Source of the DNA: Ignavibacteriota bacterium
GTDB taxonomy: Bacteria; Bacteroidota; Kapaibacteriia; Palsa-1295
Length of the DNA: 6,513 nt
Direction: 5' to 3'
Assembly: GCA_003151215.1 (NCBI GenBank)
Contig: PLXB01000079.1
Span: 6,428 to 12,940, forward strand
Part shown: piece after piece, positions 5,512-6,513 of the stretch
Layout: the number at the start of each line of letters is the position of its first letter
Position numbering within the stretch: position 1 is the stretch's first letter
Notes under the pieces: model-generated
Told to the model about the DNA's origin: nothing
Seen by the model: the letters and a program-made list of their open reading frames with translations, nothing else
The model's database searches: none
Program-made: the position numbers and the translations under genes

Positions 5512-6459
5512 ATGGCAAATTTTGGCCGTCCCGGAATGGGACGCAGTAGTTTCGGCGGGTTTCTTTATAATACTCCTGTAATTCGCGCACTTCTTTATGC
5601 GAATGTTGCCGTATTTGCTTTTGAAATGTTTTTTGGAAAACTCAGACTTTCCGGTGTCCCTATTGATGCCTATATCGTAAAATATTTATACTTATGGCCT
5701 ATTGGCTCAGGAAATTTTTATCCGTGGCAGTTATTTACCTATATGTTCCTGCACGGAAGTTTCATGCACATTGCTTTCAATATGCTTGCGCTGTGGATGT
5801 TTGGTTTGCAATTTGAATCAATGTGGGGACCGAAGAAATTTTTGACCTATTATTTTATTTGTGGACTGGGCGGTGGAATTGCACATCTTTTGATCTCACC
5901 GCTCTTAGGCGGAAGCGGCCCGCTAATCGGTGCCTCAGGAGCTATCTTCGGATTGTTGATCGCATTCGGTTTGCTCTTTCCCGATCAGCTTATCTTCGTG
6001 TTCTTCCTGGTTCCGATGAAGGCAAAATACGCAATTGGTTTATTTGTGGTTTTGGAATTCATGTCTGTCGGCGCGGCAGATAATGTCGGGCACTTAGCAC
6101 ATCTTGGCGGAGCAGTTGCAGGACTTATCTATCTTCTTGCAACTTCTGGCGGATTAAGACTTTTCTCAAATTTTAGTATGCGAAGATCCCGGCAAAGCAA
6201 TGATTATGTGAATACCCGGTCAAGCGGCGGAAGCATTTTCCGGCGCAGACCCACTGATGATGACGATGCGATCGATGCCGAGTATCATGATATTGGCGGC
6301 ACGGCAACAAAGACAAGAATTGGCGGCGCGCGCATTATTACACAGGAAGATATTGATAGAATCTTAGATAAGATCGCCGCATCCGGATACCAGAATCTTT
6401 CCGAAGAAGAGCGCGAAATCTTGATCGAAGCTTCACGAAAAATGGATCAAAGAGGATAA
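5512..6459 (+). CDS. Rhomboid family intramembrane serine protease with C-terminal helical tail
   Basis: The protein cleaves transmembrane substrates within the membrane; substrates are unknown. From the ATG at 5512 it has 315 residues. Family landmarks are all present: the PWQLFTYMFLHG entry motif, LHGSFMHIAFNM (His81, His86, Asn90) in the second helix, GASGAIFG with the catalytic Ser142, and NVGHLAHLGG with the likely catalytic His197. Around six hydrophobic helices fill residues 20-210. After a basic and acidic linker (about 220-255), the C-terminal 40 residues contain IDRILDKIAASGY and LSEEEREILIEAS, which matches the small helical tail known from Bacteroidota rhomboids (DUF6576-like, by recollection). 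An in-frame ATG at 5431 would add 27 residues that do not look like a rhomboid N-terminus. The 5512 start begins with the glycine-rich MANFGRPGMG stretch, common before the first helix, and follows an A-rich, Shine-Dalgarno-free leader. It is transcribed divergently from the type IX gene. Confidence 0.94.
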   Translation: MANFGRPGMGRSSFGGFLYNTPVIRALLYANVAVFAFEMFFGKLRLSGVPIDAYIVKYLYLWPIGSGNFYPWQLFTYMFLHGSFMHIAFNMLALWMFGLQFESMWGPKKFLTYYFICGLGGGIAHLLISPLLGGSGPLIGASGAIFGLLIAFGLLFPDQLIFVFFLVPMKAKYAIGLFVVLEFMSVGAADNVGHLAHLGGAVAGLIYLLATSGGLRLFSNFSMRRSRQSNDYVNTRSSGGSIFRRRPTDDDDAIDAEYHDIGGTATKTRIGGARIITQEDIDRILDKIAASGYQNLSEEEREILIEASRKMDQRG

Positions 6460-6463
6460 TTCT

Positions 6464-6486
6464 ACTAACGACTGAAGACTAACGAC
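6464..6486 (+). repeat. Two tandem 9-base repeats after the rhomboid gene
   Basis: ACTAACGAC occurs at 6464-6472 and 6478-6486, giving a 14-base period just after the rhomboid stop codon. No hairpin or T-tract is associated with it, so it does not look like a terminator. It could be a remnant of a longer intergenic repeat or chance. Confidence 0.45.
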
Positions 6487-6498
6487 CAACAACTGCCC

Positions 6499-6513
6499 AT
6501 GGAATTACCGATC
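6499..6513 (+). CDS. Possible start of the next gene (only five codons visible)
   Basis: ATG at 6499 opens a frame reading MELPI to the end of the window, 39 bases after the rhomboid stop and on the same strand, with no terminator between. The spacing fits a downstream gene in the same transcript. Nothing can be said about the product, and no Shine-Dalgarno is visible, as for the other genes here. Confidence 0.3.

Noticed and set aside
5527..5543. GC-rich 6-bp hairpin just inside the rhomboid gene
   Set aside because: CGTCCC/GGGACG is a perfect stem but is explained by adjacent Gly, Arg and Pro codons, and there is no sign that it covers the start codon.
1..6513. CRISPR arrays, tRNA or rRNA genes, insertion sequences
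   Set aside because: No regularly spaced repeats, cloverleaf, rRNA-like sequence, transposase or terminal inverted repeats were seen on either strand.

Overview
The window looks like a chromosomal segment from a bacterium of the Fibrobacterota-Chlorobiota-Bacteroidota (FCB) group. Four observations support this: a secreted protein with a type IX secretion (Por) C-terminal sorting domain, a rhomboid protease with the C-terminal tail typical of that group, a PASTA protein without a kinase domain, and no convincing Shine-Dalgarno sequence before any start codon. The style of the type IX substrate (Asp-box propeller, then Ig-like domains, then sorting domain) recalls Ignavibacteria/Kapabacteria-like lineages. 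That finer placement is inference from memory, not something the sequence proves.

Layout. Positions 1-2480 are read on the minus strand. In transcription order they hold a small three-helix membrane protein (2480-2091), a calcineurin-like metallophosphoesterase with a twin-arginine lipoprotein signal (2073-1159), a 377-base gap, and a second, paralogous Tat-lipoprotein phosphoesterase (781 to beyond position 1). The two enzymes are about 60% identical by hand alignment over roughly 200 residues, so this is a tandem duplication that has diverged. From 2545 a plus-strand gene encodes a membrane-anchored protein with three PASTA domains. It converges, with a 2-base gap, on a long minus-strand gene (5387-3330) for a type IX-secreted Asp-box propeller protein. 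Divergent from that gene, a plus-strand rhomboid protease (5512-6459) is followed closely by a possible next start codon at 6499.

Most interesting region. The gap between the two phosphoesterase genes is not blank. On the minus strand it can fold into a 14-bp long-range helix enclosing two hairpins and a short helix, followed by a strong intrinsic terminator about 80 bases before the second phosphoesterase start. In three of these helices one pair is G-U on the minus strand but would be an A-C mismatch on the plus strand, so all three favour a minus-strand RNA. An 11-base sequence occurs twice, each time 10-11 bases after one arm of the long helix. This is a candidate undescribed structured RNA. 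It could be a cis-acting leader or attenuator of the downstream gene, a 3' UTR element of the upstream gene, or an independent small RNA. I do not recognise it as a known class.

How the genes may work together. The small membrane protein and the first phosphoesterase are 17 bases apart and probably co-transcribed. They may represent a split form of the membrane-anchored phosphoesterases seen in Bacteroidota. The PASTA, type IX and rhomboid genes are all envelope or surface related, but nothing in the sequence links them to one pathway.
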